A stretch of DNA of 64,000 bases from Actinomarinicola tropica (GTDB lineage: Bacteria > Actinomycetota > Acidimicrobiia > Acidimicrobiales > SKKL01). The stretch spans positions 2,321,001-2,385,000 of the forward strand of contig NZ_CP045851.1 of assembly GCF_009650215.1 (NCBI RefSeq). The letters are read 5' to 3'. The notes beneath the pieces are model-generated. The model did no database searches. It was not told the DNA's origin and saw only the letters and a program-made list of their open reading frames with translations. Position numbers and translations under genes: made by a program. Positions 22,182 through 29,847 of this stretch are shown one piece after another; position 1 is the stretch's first letter; the number at the start of each line of letters is the position of its first letter.

Positions 22182-22887
22182 CGACCACCACCAGGTCGCG
22201 GATGGCCTCGAGCTTGGCCTCGCCGATGCCCCGGACCTCGAGGAGATCGTCGACCCGGCGGAACGGGCCGTGCTCCTCGCGGTGCGCCACGATGGCACTG
22301 GCCGTGGCCGGCCCCACACCCGGGAGGGCCTCGAGCGCGGTGGCGTCGGCTCGGTTGACGTCGACCTTCGCGTCGGCGCCGTCCCCGGACGTGCCGGCGA
22401 GGGGCACGCCGCCGTCGGGGCCGAGCACGGCCGGAACCTCGGGTTGGCCGCGGAGGGGGACGAACAGGCGGCTCCCGTCCGCGGCCGGCGCCGCGAGGTT
22501 CAGCCGGTCGAGGTCGGCGTCGGGCAGCGGCCCGCCCGCGGCGGCGAGCAGGTCGCCCACCCGCGCCGGTTCCGGGAGGACGTACACCCCCGGTCGCTGC
22601 ACCGCGCCGGCGACGTGCACCGTGACCTCGGCGGGCACGGTCGTGGTGGAGCCGCCCTCCGGCGCCTCGGAGCGGTCGTCCGCGGCGGCGTACGGGATGG
22701 AGATCTCGGGCGGAGGCGGCTCGTCGCGTCGCCAGGCGACGACCACGGCCACCGCCACCAGGAGGACGGCGACCGTCCCACCGACGACGGCGACCACCGA
22801 CGCGCCGAGGCGGTCGGCGACCTCGACGACCAGCTCTCGGGCTGACGACGGCCCCGTCCCGGGGGACGGCGGCAGCGGCGACGACAC
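22174..22887 (-). CDS. comEA: ComEA-family DNA-binding protein
   Basis: 237 residues. A single membrane anchor (~33-52) is followed by a Thr/Pro-rich linker, an SLBB domain (~86-150, VTVHVAGAVQRPGVYVLP) and a C-terminal helix-hairpin-helix pair (VDVNRADATALEALPGVGPATASAIVAHREEHGPF). ComEA is the extracytoplasmic double-stranded DNA receptor feeding ComEC. GTG 22887 follows GGAGGG. The pair comEA-comEC is an operon and suggests natural transformation, if pilus and ATPase genes exist elsewhere. Confidence 0.95.
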   Translation of the reverse strand: MSSPLPPSPGTGPSSARELVVEVADRLGASVVAVVGGTVAVLLVAVAVVVAWRRDEPPPPEISIPYAAADDRSEAPEGGSTTTVPAEVTVHVAGAVQRPGVYVLPEPARVGDLLAAAGGPLPDADLDRLNLAAPAADGSRLFVPLRGQPEVPAVLGPDGGVPLAGTSGDGADAKVDVNRADATALEALPGVGPATASAIVAHREEHGPFRRVDDLLEVRGIGEAKLEAIRDLVVVGG

Positions 22888-22952
22888 GGCGGACCCTCCA
22901 CGAAGCGCGAGACAGCGACGTGGGGGAAGGTCGACGCGGACGTCGAGGCGTC

Positions 22953-22958
22953 AGGCTA
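22953..22958 (-). promoter_or_regulatory. candidate comEA -10 element
   Basis: TAGCCT on the minus strand, 65 nt upstream of the comEA start. The transcript would have a leader with a normal ribosome site. Confidence 0.4.
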
Positions 22959-23007
22959 CCGGCTCACCCGAGCGGGGAACAGGGGCGGCGGTGGATGCTC
23001 GGCCGGG

Positions 23008-23715
23008 TCAGTAGAGGCGTGCGGCGAGCTGCCGGCGGTAGACGGCCGTGCGCGGGTCGTCGGGGCCGAGCACCTCGAGGATGTCGACGAACTCCTGGCG
23101 GGCGGCGTCGTCGTCCTTCACCTGGTCGAGGAGCGCGGCCAGCTTGGCGTCCACGTCGTCGCCCTCCGGGGCGCCGCCGGTGCGGGCCAGGGCGGCCACC
23201 CGCCGGACCTCCGGCGTGTCGGGCACCCGGGCGAGGAGCTCGAGCGCCTCCTCGGAGCGGTCCGAACCCACCAGCAGCTCGGCGAGGGCCACGACGGCAC
23301 CCTCGTGCCCGGGATCAAGCTCGAGGGCGGCGCGCAGCGAGTCCTCGTCGCCAGCGGCGATCAGGCGATCGATCTCGGTCTCCTCCTCCGACGGCAGGAG
23401 GCCGTGGACGAACGCCGCCACGGCGGCCTCGCCCTGGGCGCCGACGAACCCGTCCACGACGTTGCGGTCCTTGACCGCGTAGACCGCCGGGATGCCCTGA
23501 ACCCGGAACGCGGTCGAGATCTCGGGGTTCTCGTCGACGTTGACCTTGGCGAGCACGACCTTGCCCTCGGTCCCGTCGACGACCTTCTCGATGATCGGTC
23601 CGAGGGTGCGGCACGGCCCGCACCAGGGGGCCCACAGGTCGACCACGACGGGTGTCGTGACCGACCGGTCGAGCACGTCGGACTCGAAGGTGGCGTCGGT
23701 GACGTCGATGACCAT
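23008..23715 (-). CDS. thioredoxin-domain protein with TPR tail (CnoX/YbbN-like)
   Basis: 235 residues. The thioredoxin fold (1-~110) has the intact redox motif WAPWCGPCRTLGP and the cis-Pro region GIPAVYAVKDRN. The C-terminal half is helical and TPR-like (ALELDPGHEGAVVALAELLVG and a family-typical end DPRTAVYRRQLAARLY). This matches YbbN/CnoX proteins, which act as holdase or redox chaperones for GroEL and DnaK clients in E. coli. ATG 23715 lies 6 nt after TATCCT, so the mRNA is probably leaderless. It is divergent from the phosphotransferase gene. Confidence 0.9.
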   Translation of the reverse strand: MVIDVTDATFESDVLDRSVTTPVVVDLWAPWCGPCRTLGPIIEKVVDGTEGKVVLAKVNVDENPEISTAFRVQGIPAVYAVKDRNVVDGFVGAQGEAAVAAFVHGLLPSEEETEIDRLIAAGDEDSLRAALELDPGHEGAVVALAELLVGSDRSEEALELLARVPDTPEVRRVAALARTGGAPEGDDVDAKLAALLDQVKDDDAARQEFVDILEVLGPDDPRTAVYRRQLAARLY

Positions 23716-23721
23716 GCCGCC

Positions 23722-23727
23722 AGGATA
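23722..23727 (-). promoter_or_regulatory. -10 element of the thioredoxin gene (leaderless)
   Basis: TATCCT on the minus strand, 6 nt before ATG 23715. Confidence 0.6.
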
Positions 23728-23748
23728 CGGACGTCGGCTGCGTGCCCC

Positions 23749-23754
23749 TATCCT
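23749..23754 (+). promoter_or_regulatory. candidate -10 element of the phosphotransferase gene
   Basis: TATCCT on the plus strand, 54 nt before GTG 23809. It is the same hexamer as the divergent thioredoxin promoter, 21 bp away. Confidence 0.45.
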
Positions 23755-23808
23755 CCCGGCGGGGAGGGCATCTGCCCGCCGGGGGACGCGCCGCGACAGG
23801 AGATCCGG

Positions 23809-24840
23809 GTGAGCGAGGACGTGAAGGGCATCCAGACCGAGCAGGTGACGGAGTGGTTCCGGGCGCACGCTCCTGCGGTCGAGCCGCCGCTGACGTTCGA
23901 CCTGATCGCCGGTGGGCACTCCAACCTCACCTACAAGGTCACGGACCAGGACGGGCGCCGGTGGGTGCTGCGCCGGCCGCCGCTCGGGCAGGTCCTGGCG
24001 ACCGCCCACGACATGGGGCGCGAGCACCGCATCATCTCGGCCCTGGCCCCGACCGACGTCCCCGTCGCACCCACGGTCGGGCTCTGCACCGACGAGGCGG
24101 TCAACGGGGCGCCGTTCTACGTCATGGACTTCGTCGACGGCCTGGTGATCCGCGCCGCCGAGGTCGGCGAGCAGCTCACGCCGGAGCAGCGCCGCGCTGC
24201 GGGCGAGTCGCTCGTCGACACGATGGCGCGCATCCACGCCGTGGACGTGGACGCCGTGGGCCTGGGCGACCTCGGCCGCAAGGAGGACTACCTCGCCCGG
24301 CAGCTGAAGCGCTGGTACGGGCAGTGGAACAGCTCGAAGACGCGGGAGCTCCCTGCGGTCGACGAGGTGCACGACCACCTCGTGGCCCACCTGCCGCCCC
24401 AGCACGGGGCGACGATCGTCCACGGCGACTACCGGCTCGACAACTGCCTCGTCTCCCCGGAGGGCGACGTGGTCGCGGTGCTCGACTGGGAGATCTGCAC
24501 CCTCGGCGACCCCCTCGCCGACCTCGGCCTCCTGATGGTCTACTGGGCCGATCCGGAGGACGACGCGTCGGGCCTCCTCTCCCCCGCCACCGCGCTGCCC
24601 GGGTTCCCGAACCGCCAGGAGCTCGTCGACAGGTACGCCGCCGCCTCGGGCCGTGACGTGTCGAACCTCCCCGTCTACGTGGCGTTCGGGTACTGGAAGC
24701 TCGCGTGCATAGTCGAGGGCGTCTACGCCCGCTACCTCGGCGGTTCGATGGGCACGTCCGACCCCGCCCAGTTCGAGGTCTTCAAGAGCCAGGTCGAGCA
24801 CTACGCCGAGTCCGCCCGCCGCCACCTGGAGCTGGCATGA
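23809..24840 (+). CDS. phosphotransferase family protein (APH fold, ACAD10/11-like)
   Basis: 343 residues with an aminoglycoside-phosphotransferase/choline-kinase fold. The N-lobe has IAGGHSNLTYKV. The catalytic Brenner motif is HGDYRLDNCLV, and the metal site is LDWEICTLGDPLADL. This subgroup resembles the kinase domain of acyl-CoA dehydrogenase 10/11, which phosphorylates hydroxyacyl-CoAs, so a lipid-catabolic substrate is more likely than an antibiotic. GTG 23809 follows CAGGAG. Its stop overlaps the PAC2 gene (ATGA). Confidence 0.85.
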   Translation: MSEDVKGIQTEQVTEWFRAHAPAVEPPLTFDLIAGGHSNLTYKVTDQDGRRWVLRRPPLGQVLATAHDMGREHRIISALAPTDVPVAPTVGLCTDEAVNGAPFYVMDFVDGLVIRAAEVGEQLTPEQRRAAGESLVDTMARIHAVDVDAVGLGDLGRKEDYLARQLKRWYGQWNSSKTRELPAVDEVHDHLVAHLPPQHGATIVHGDYRLDNCLVSPEGDVVAVLDWEICTLGDPLADLGLLMVYWADPEDDASGLLSPATALPGFPNRQELVDRYAAASGRDVSNLPVYVAFGYWKLACIVEGVYARYLGGSMGTSDPAQFEVFKSQVEHYAESARRHLELA

Positions 24841-25715
24841 CCGACCTCTACGACTACCACCAGCACCCCGACGTCGAGTCGCCGGTGCTCGTGCTGGCGC
24901 TCGAGGGCTGGATCGACGCCGGCGGTGCCGCGTCGCGCGCCGCCGCCGCGCTGCTCGACGAGGCCGAGACCACCGAGGTCGCCACCTTCGACGCCGACAC
25001 GCTGCTCGACCACCGGGCCCGGCGGCCGATCATGCACATCGAGGCCGGCATGAACACCGGGCTGACCTGGCCGAGCATCCGCCTCCTCGCGCTGTCCGAC
25101 GCGCGCGGCAACGACGTGCTCGTCCTCACCGGAGCGGAGCCCGACCACCACTGGCGTGCGGTCGCCGGGGCGGTCGTCGACCTCGCGCTCGAGCTCGGCA
25201 CGCGCAGCGTGCTCGGCCTCGGTGCCTACCCCGCCGCCGTGCCGCACACCCGGCCACCGCTGCTCGCCTCCACCGCCACCGATCCGCTGCTCGTCGAGCA
25301 GGTCGGCGGCATCCGCACCACGGTCGACGTCCCTGCCGGGATCCACGCCGCGATCGAGGACCGCTGCCGCGACGTCGGCCTGCCCGCCGTCGGGCTCTGG
25401 GCCCAGGTCCCCCACTACGCATCCGGCATGCCCTATCCCGCCGCGGCGCTGGTGCTCGTCGAGAAGGTCAACGAGCTCGGCAACCTCTGGTTCCCGACCG
25501 GCTCGCTCGCCGAGGAAGCGGCCGCGGTCCGGGCCCGCCTCGACGACCTGGTCGCCGACAGCGCCGAGCACCTCCAGCTGCTGCGGCAGCTGGAGGCACA
25601 AGCCGACGAGCGTGCCGGGCACCTCGTCGACCGGCCGGCGACCGAGGTCGACCTGCCGAGCGGCGAGGAGCTGGCCGGGGAGATCGAGCGGTTCCTGCGC
25701 GACCAGGACGGCTGA
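24837..25715 (+). CDS. PAC2 family protein
   Basis: 292 residues. The sequence has the PAC2 pattern: VLVLALEGWIDAGGAASRAAAALL, RRPIMHIEAGMN, VLVLTGAEPDHHWRAVAGAVVDLA and the conserved GLWAQVPHYASGMPYPAAALVLVEKV. Archaeal and eukaryotic relatives are proteasome assembly chaperones. The actinobacterial function is unproven, although a proteasome link is attractive; no proteasome genes lie in this window. It is translationally coupled to the phosphotransferase gene. Confidence 0.9.
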   Translation: MTDLYDYHQHPDVESPVLVLALEGWIDAGGAASRAAAALLDEAETTEVATFDADTLLDHRARRPIMHIEAGMNTGLTWPSIRLLALSDARGNDVLVLTGAEPDHHWRAVAGAVVDLALELGTRSVLGLGAYPAAVPHTRPPLLASTATDPLLVEQVGGIRTTVDVPAGIHAAIEDRCRDVGLPAVGLWAQVPHYASGMPYPAAALVLVEKVNELGNLWFPTGSLAEEAAAVRARLDDLVADSAEHLQLLRQLEAQADERAGHLVDRPATEVDLPSGEELAGEIERFLRDQDG

Positions 25716-25731
25716 GGTCGAGGCGCTGGGA

Positions 25732-25737
25732 TAGCGT
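25732..25737 (+). promoter_or_regulatory. -10 element of the LLM oxidoreductase gene (leaderless)
   Basis: TAGCGT, 8 nt before ATG 25746, with no ribosome site in between. Confidence 0.6.
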
Positions 25738-25745
25738 CCGGCCCC

Positions 25746-26753
25746 ATGAAGGTCGACGGCAACATCGGAAGCGTCACCCAGGCCGCGCAGGGCGCGGCCG
25801 CGGCCGAGGCGGCCGGCTACGACGGCGTGTGGACCGCCGAGACGAGCCAGGACCCGTTCCTGCCGCTGCTCCTCGGCGCCGAGCACACCGAGCGCATCGA
25901 GCTGGGCACGTCGATCGCGGTGGCGTTCGCCCGGAACCCGATGACGCTCGCCCAGACGGCGTACGACCTGCAGCGGTTCTCCGGCGGTCGGTTCATCCTC
26001 GGCCTCGGCTCCCAGATCAAGTCGCACATCACCAAGCGCTTCTCGATGCCGTGGTCGCACCCCGCGCCGCGCATGCGGGAGATGGTCCTCGCCATCCGCG
26101 CCATCTGGGACACCTGGAACAACGGCACGAGGCTCGACTTCCGTGGGGACTTCTACACCCACACGCTCATGACGCCCTTCTTCGATCCGGGCCCCAACCC
26201 GCACGGCGACGCCAAGATCTTCATCGCCGGTGTCGGCCCGCTGATGACGAAGGTGGCCGGCGAGGTGTGCGACGGGTTCCTGGTCCACGGCTTCACGACC
26301 GAGTCCTACCTGCGCGAGGTCACCCTGCCGGCGCTCGAGGAGGGCATGGCGGCAGGCGGACGGGCCCGGGCCGACTTCGAGATCTCGTTCCCCGCGTTCG
26401 TGGTCACCGGGGCGACCGAGGAGGCCATGGCCGCGTCCGCCGACGCGACCCGTCGCCAGATCGCGTTCTACGGCTCGACCCCCGCCTACCGCGGCGTGCT
26501 CGAGCACCACGGCTGGGGCGACCTGCAGACCGAGCTCAACACCCTGTCGAAGCAGGGCGAGTGGGCCCGGATGGGCACGCTGATCGACGACGAGATCCTC
26601 GGGACCTTCGCCGTCGTGGCCGAACCGTCGCAGGTCGCGGCGGGGCTGAAGGGCCGCTACGGCGACGTCGTCGACCGCATCAGCTTCTACGCCCCCTACG
26701 AGTCGGACCCCGACACCTGGCTGCCCGTGATCGAGGAGCTGCGCAGGTCGTAG
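25746..26753 (+). CDS. LLM-class F420-dependent oxidoreductase
   Basis: 335 residues, luciferase-like monooxygenase TIM barrel. Conserved blocks are AAEAAGYDGVWTAETSQDPF, IELGTSIAVAFARNPMTLAQTAYDLQRFSGGRFILGLGSQIKSH compressed in the first third, and GDAKIFIAGVGPLM in the middle. Family members use F420 or FMN to oxidise or reduce varied substrates; actinobacterial ones of this kind (TIGR03617-like) are usually F420-dependent. The substrate is unknown. ATG 25746 fits a leaderless transcript. The gene follows the PAC2 gene by 30 bp but has its own promoter. Confidence 0.88.
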   Translation: MKVDGNIGSVTQAAQGAAAAEAAGYDGVWTAETSQDPFLPLLLGAEHTERIELGTSIAVAFARNPMTLAQTAYDLQRFSGGRFILGLGSQIKSHITKRFSMPWSHPAPRMREMVLAIRAIWDTWNNGTRLDFRGDFYTHTLMTPFFDPGPNPHGDAKIFIAGVGPLMTKVAGEVCDGFLVHGFTTESYLREVTLPALEEGMAAGGRARADFEISFPAFVVTGATEEAMAASADATRRQIAFYGSTPAYRGVLEHHGWGDLQTELNTLSKQGEWARMGTLIDDEILGTFAVVAEPSQVAAGLKGRYGDVVDRISFYAPYESDPDTWLPVIEELRRS

Positions 26754-26855
26754 CGGCACAGGACGGGGTCGCGGTGTAAGGGATCCGGCGCCGGCCGGTC
26801 AGGACCTCCGCACAGCCACGGCAGCCGCGCTGCCTCGCCCCGAAGAGGTCCGACC

Positions 26856-27392
26856 ATGCGCCCCACGATCCGCTCCGCCACCTCGCTCGCCCTCGCCGCG
26901 CTCGTCGGCGTCACCGCCACTGCCGCCGGCGCGGCCTCGGCCCGTCCCGACGACGTCATCCCCGTCCCCGGCGCGACCCCGCCGACGATCCACATCAGCC
27001 AGGAGACCCACGCCGAGGGCACCGGCGGACCGACCGGCTTCCACTTCACGGTCAGCCTGTCCCACCCCTCGGACCAGCCGGTCTCCGTGGACCTGGTGAC
27101 GACGCCCGGGTCCGCGACCTCGCCGTCGGACCACCAGTCCGTCCCCGCCACGGTGGTGTTCGCCCCCGGTCAGACGACCGCGGACTACGTCGTGTCGGTC
27201 GTCGGCGACGCCGTGCCCGAGGGCGACGAGGAGTTCGTCGTCGAGATGAGCAACGCCCAGGGCGGCACGATCGTCGGCGGCGGCGGCCTCGGCACGATCC
27301 TGGACGACGACGGCCGGGGGCCGGGAGGGTTCACGACGTCGTGGGCCTCCGTCCGACACCTCGTGCAGCTGGTGCTGTCCCTCCCGGCCTGA
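26856..27392 (+). CDS. secreted protein with one Calx-beta-like domain
   Basis: 178 residues. A signal peptide (~1-29, basic start, hydrophobic LALAALVGVTATAAGAASA) is followed by one Calx-beta domain (~47-148). The domain includes TGFHFTVSLSHPSDQPVSVDL, the Asp/Glu-rich GDAVPEGDEEFVVEMSNA and a GTILDDD end. Such domains bind calcium or mediate adhesion, and usually occur as repeats in large proteins, so a free single domain is unusual. ATG 26856 follows GAGGT. It converges on the MMPL gene with eight bases between stops. Confidence 0.75.
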   Translation: MRPTIRSATSLALAALVGVTATAAGAASARPDDVIPVPGATPPTIHISQETHAEGTGGPTGFHFTVSLSHPSDQPVSVDLVTTPGSATSPSDHQSVPATVVFAPGQTTADYVVSVVGDAVPEGDEEFVVEMSNAQGGTIVGGGGLGTILDDDGRGPGGFTTSWASVRHLVQLVLSLPA

Positions 27393-27400
27393 GCCGGCCG

Positions 27401-29758
27401 TCAGTCGCCGCCGACCAGCGTCGACTCCGCCTCGGGCTCGGCCTCGCCGCCGTCGACCGGCACGGTGAGGTCGAGCACGGGCTCGGCGTGGCCCTCGACG
27501 TCGAGCGTGGGCAGGAGCCGGTCGAGCCAGCGGGGCAGCCACCAGTTCCTGTCGCCGAGCAGCTCCATCGTCGCCGGCACGAGGAGCATCCGGACGATCG
27601 TCGCGTCGAGGAGGATCGCCGTCGCCAGGCCCGTGCCCATCAGCTTCACGACCCGGTCGTTCTCGAGGATGAAGCTGCCGAAGATGAACACCATGATCGC
27701 CGCGGCGGCGGTGATGACCTTGGCGGTCGCCGCGAGCCCGTCGGCCACCGAGGTGCGGGCGTCACCGGTGCGGTGCCACTCCTCGCGGATCCGTGACAGC
27801 AGGAACACCTCGTAGTCCATCGAGAGCCCGAACACGATGGCGAACAGCATCATCGGCGCCCACGGCTCGATGGGTGCCGGCGCCACGCCGGTGAGGTCGC
27901 TCAACCAGCCCCACTGGAACAGGGCGACGATCACGCCGTAGGAGGCGCCGATCGACAGGAGGTTCATCAGCACGGCCTTCAGGGGCACGAGCAGCGACCG
28001 GAAGACGACCATCAGCAGGAGGAACGACAACAGGAGGACGGCGGAGAGGAAGTACGGCATCCGCGACGACAGGTAGTGGGAGAAGTCGATGTTGACCGCC
28101 ACGCCGCCGGTCACCGCCACATCGGTGCCGATGGCGCCTTCGAGGGGCGGCAGGACCTCCTCGCGGAGGCGCTCCACCAGCCGTGTCGTCTCGACCTCCT
28201 GGGGGCCGGTCGTGGGGACGACGTTCCACACGACGGCGGAGGGCGCCGCGGGATCGTCGAACTGGGCCGGCGACACGAACGCCACGCCGGGATCGGCGTC
28301 GATCGCCGAGGTCACGGCGGCGACGGCATCGAGGTCGGCGCCGTCGGGCAGGGGTGCGGCCATCAGCAGCGGGCCGTTGAACCCGGGGCCGAACCCCTCG
28401 ACCAGCAGCTCGTACGCCTGGCGGGTGGACGTGTCCTCCGGGAAGTTGCTCTCGTCGGAGAAGCCGAGCCGCAGCGAGAACACCGGGATCGCGAGCACGC
28501 AGAGGGCGGCGGCGCTGAGCAGCGCCGTCGTCCACGGTCGGTGCTGGATCATCCGGCTCCACCGGTAGGCGAGCGTCTCGTCGTGCGGACGCGGGGGGCG
28601 GTGGATGACCTGCCGCTTGAGCGGACCGACGAAGAGCCCGGCCACGAGCACGACGCCGGCGACCGGGAAGGCGACGACGAGCGGCGTGAGCCCCAATCCG
28701 ACGCCGACGAGCCCGAGCGCCACCAGTCCGGCGGCGATCAGCCCCCGCCAGCGGGTGAGCTCGACCCGCTCCCCCGCGAAGCCGAGGAGAGCCGGCAGGA
28801 GGGTGAGGGAGGCGGCGATCGTGACCGCGACGACGGACGCCGCCGCGACGGCCAGGCCCTGGACGAAGCTGACGGCCATCAGGAGCATGCCGAGGAGCGA
28901 GATCACGACGGTGGTGCCGGCGAAGAGGACCGAACGTCCCGCGGTGTCGAGCGCGGTGCCGACCGCCTCGCGGACCGTGTGCCCGCCGTGCAGCTGCTCT
29001 CGGTAGCGGGTGACGATGAGCAGCGCATAGTCGATGCCGACGCCGAGGCCGATCATGATCCCAAGGAACGTGGCGAAGTCGGGCACCGACATGACGTTGC
29101 TGAGGAGGCCGACGAGCGTGGTCCCGAGGCCGATGCCGAACAGCGCGACGCCCACGGGGAGCCCCATCGCGAGGACCGAGCCGAACGCGGCGATGAGGAT
29201 GACGATGGCGAAGGCGAGCCCGAGGATCTCCGACGACGGTTCCTCGAACTCGGCGAAGATGAAGCCACCGAGCTCGATCCGCAGTCCCTCGACCTCGGGC
29301 AGCGCCTCGACGACGTCGCCGCGGATCTCCTCGGCGCGCGGGAACGGGATGTCGGGGTCGAGCTCGATGTTGGCGTAGGCGATCTGCCCCGCCCCGGGCC
29401 CCTGCGACGAGATCAGCCGACCACCGTCCGCGTCGTAGGGGCTCTCGATGCGCACGACCTCGGGCACGTCGTCGAAGAGGGCGAGCACCGAGGTGACCGC
29501 CTCCTGCACCTCGGGGTCGTCGACGCCCTGATCGGCACGGAACACCACGGTGCCGACGATGCCGGTCCCCTCGCCGCCGAAGGACTCGTCGAGGATGTCG
29601 AACCCGACCTTCGACTCCACGTCGGGCAGGTTGAACTCGTCGCGGAAGTCGTTGCCGGCCGCCCCCGCCACCGCGCCGCCGAGCAGCAGCACGGCCACCC
29701 ACGCGCCGAGGACCAGACGTCGGCGGTCGTGGCACCACCTACCCAATCGAGCGAACAC
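27401..29758 (-). CDS. MMPL family RND-type transporter
   Basis: 785 residues, about 12 membrane helices in the RND arrangement with two large extracytoplasmic loops. Typical MMPL features include the first helix after MFARLGRWCHDRRRLVLGAWV, GIDYALLIVTRYREQLHGG near helix 5 and GLSMDYEVFLLSRIREEWHRTGDA near helix 11. MMPL proteins export lipids and lipid-linked molecules by proton motive force. GTG 29758 is preceded by GGGGAGG. It lies downstream of a fatty-acyl-AMP-ligase-like gene on the same strand, so lipid handling is a reasonable guess. Confidence 0.92.
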   Translation of the reverse strand: MFARLGRWCHDRRRLVLGAWVAVLLLGGAVAGAAGNDFRDEFNLPDVESKVGFDILDESFGGEGTGIVGTVVFRADQGVDDPEVQEAVTSVLALFDDVPEVVRIESPYDADGGRLISSQGPGAGQIAYANIELDPDIPFPRAEEIRGDVVEALPEVEGLRIELGGFIFAEFEEPSSEILGLAFAIVILIAAFGSVLAMGLPVGVALFGIGLGTTLVGLLSNVMSVPDFATFLGIMIGLGVGIDYALLIVTRYREQLHGGHTVREAVGTALDTAGRSVLFAGTTVVISLLGMLLMAVSFVQGLAVAAASVVAVTIAASLTLLPALLGFAGERVELTRWRGLIAAGLVALGLVGVGLGLTPLVVAFPVAGVVLVAGLFVGPLKRQVIHRPPRPHDETLAYRWSRMIQHRPWTTALLSAAALCVLAIPVFSLRLGFSDESNFPEDTSTRQAYELLVEGFGPGFNGPLLMAAPLPDGADLDAVAAVTSAIDADPGVAFVSPAQFDDPAAPSAVVWNVVPTTGPQEVETTRLVERLREEVLPPLEGAIGTDVAVTGGVAVNIDFSHYLSSRMPYFLSAVLLLSFLLLMVVFRSLLVPLKAVLMNLLSIGASYGVIVALFQWGWLSDLTGVAPAPIEPWAPMMLFAIVFGLSMDYEVFLLSRIREEWHRTGDARTSVADGLAATAKVITAAAAIMVFIFGSFILENDRVVKLMGTGLATAILLDATIVRMLLVPATMELLGDRNWWLPRWLDRLLPTLDVEGHAEPVLDLTVPVDGGEAEPEAESTLVGGD

Positions 29759-29847
29759 GGGACCTCCCCAGAGAGTCGTCGTCCGCGCTATGACGCCTCT
29801 ACGCTCCGTCGCTCATCGGTCGACGGCAAGGAGATTTCGGGCACAGC

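Noticed and set aside
23809-24840. Aminoglycoside resistance gene
   Set aside because: The fold is shared with aminoglycoside phosphotransferases, but the sequence blocks (HGDYRLDNC, DWEICTLGDP) fit the ACAD10/11-like metabolic branch.
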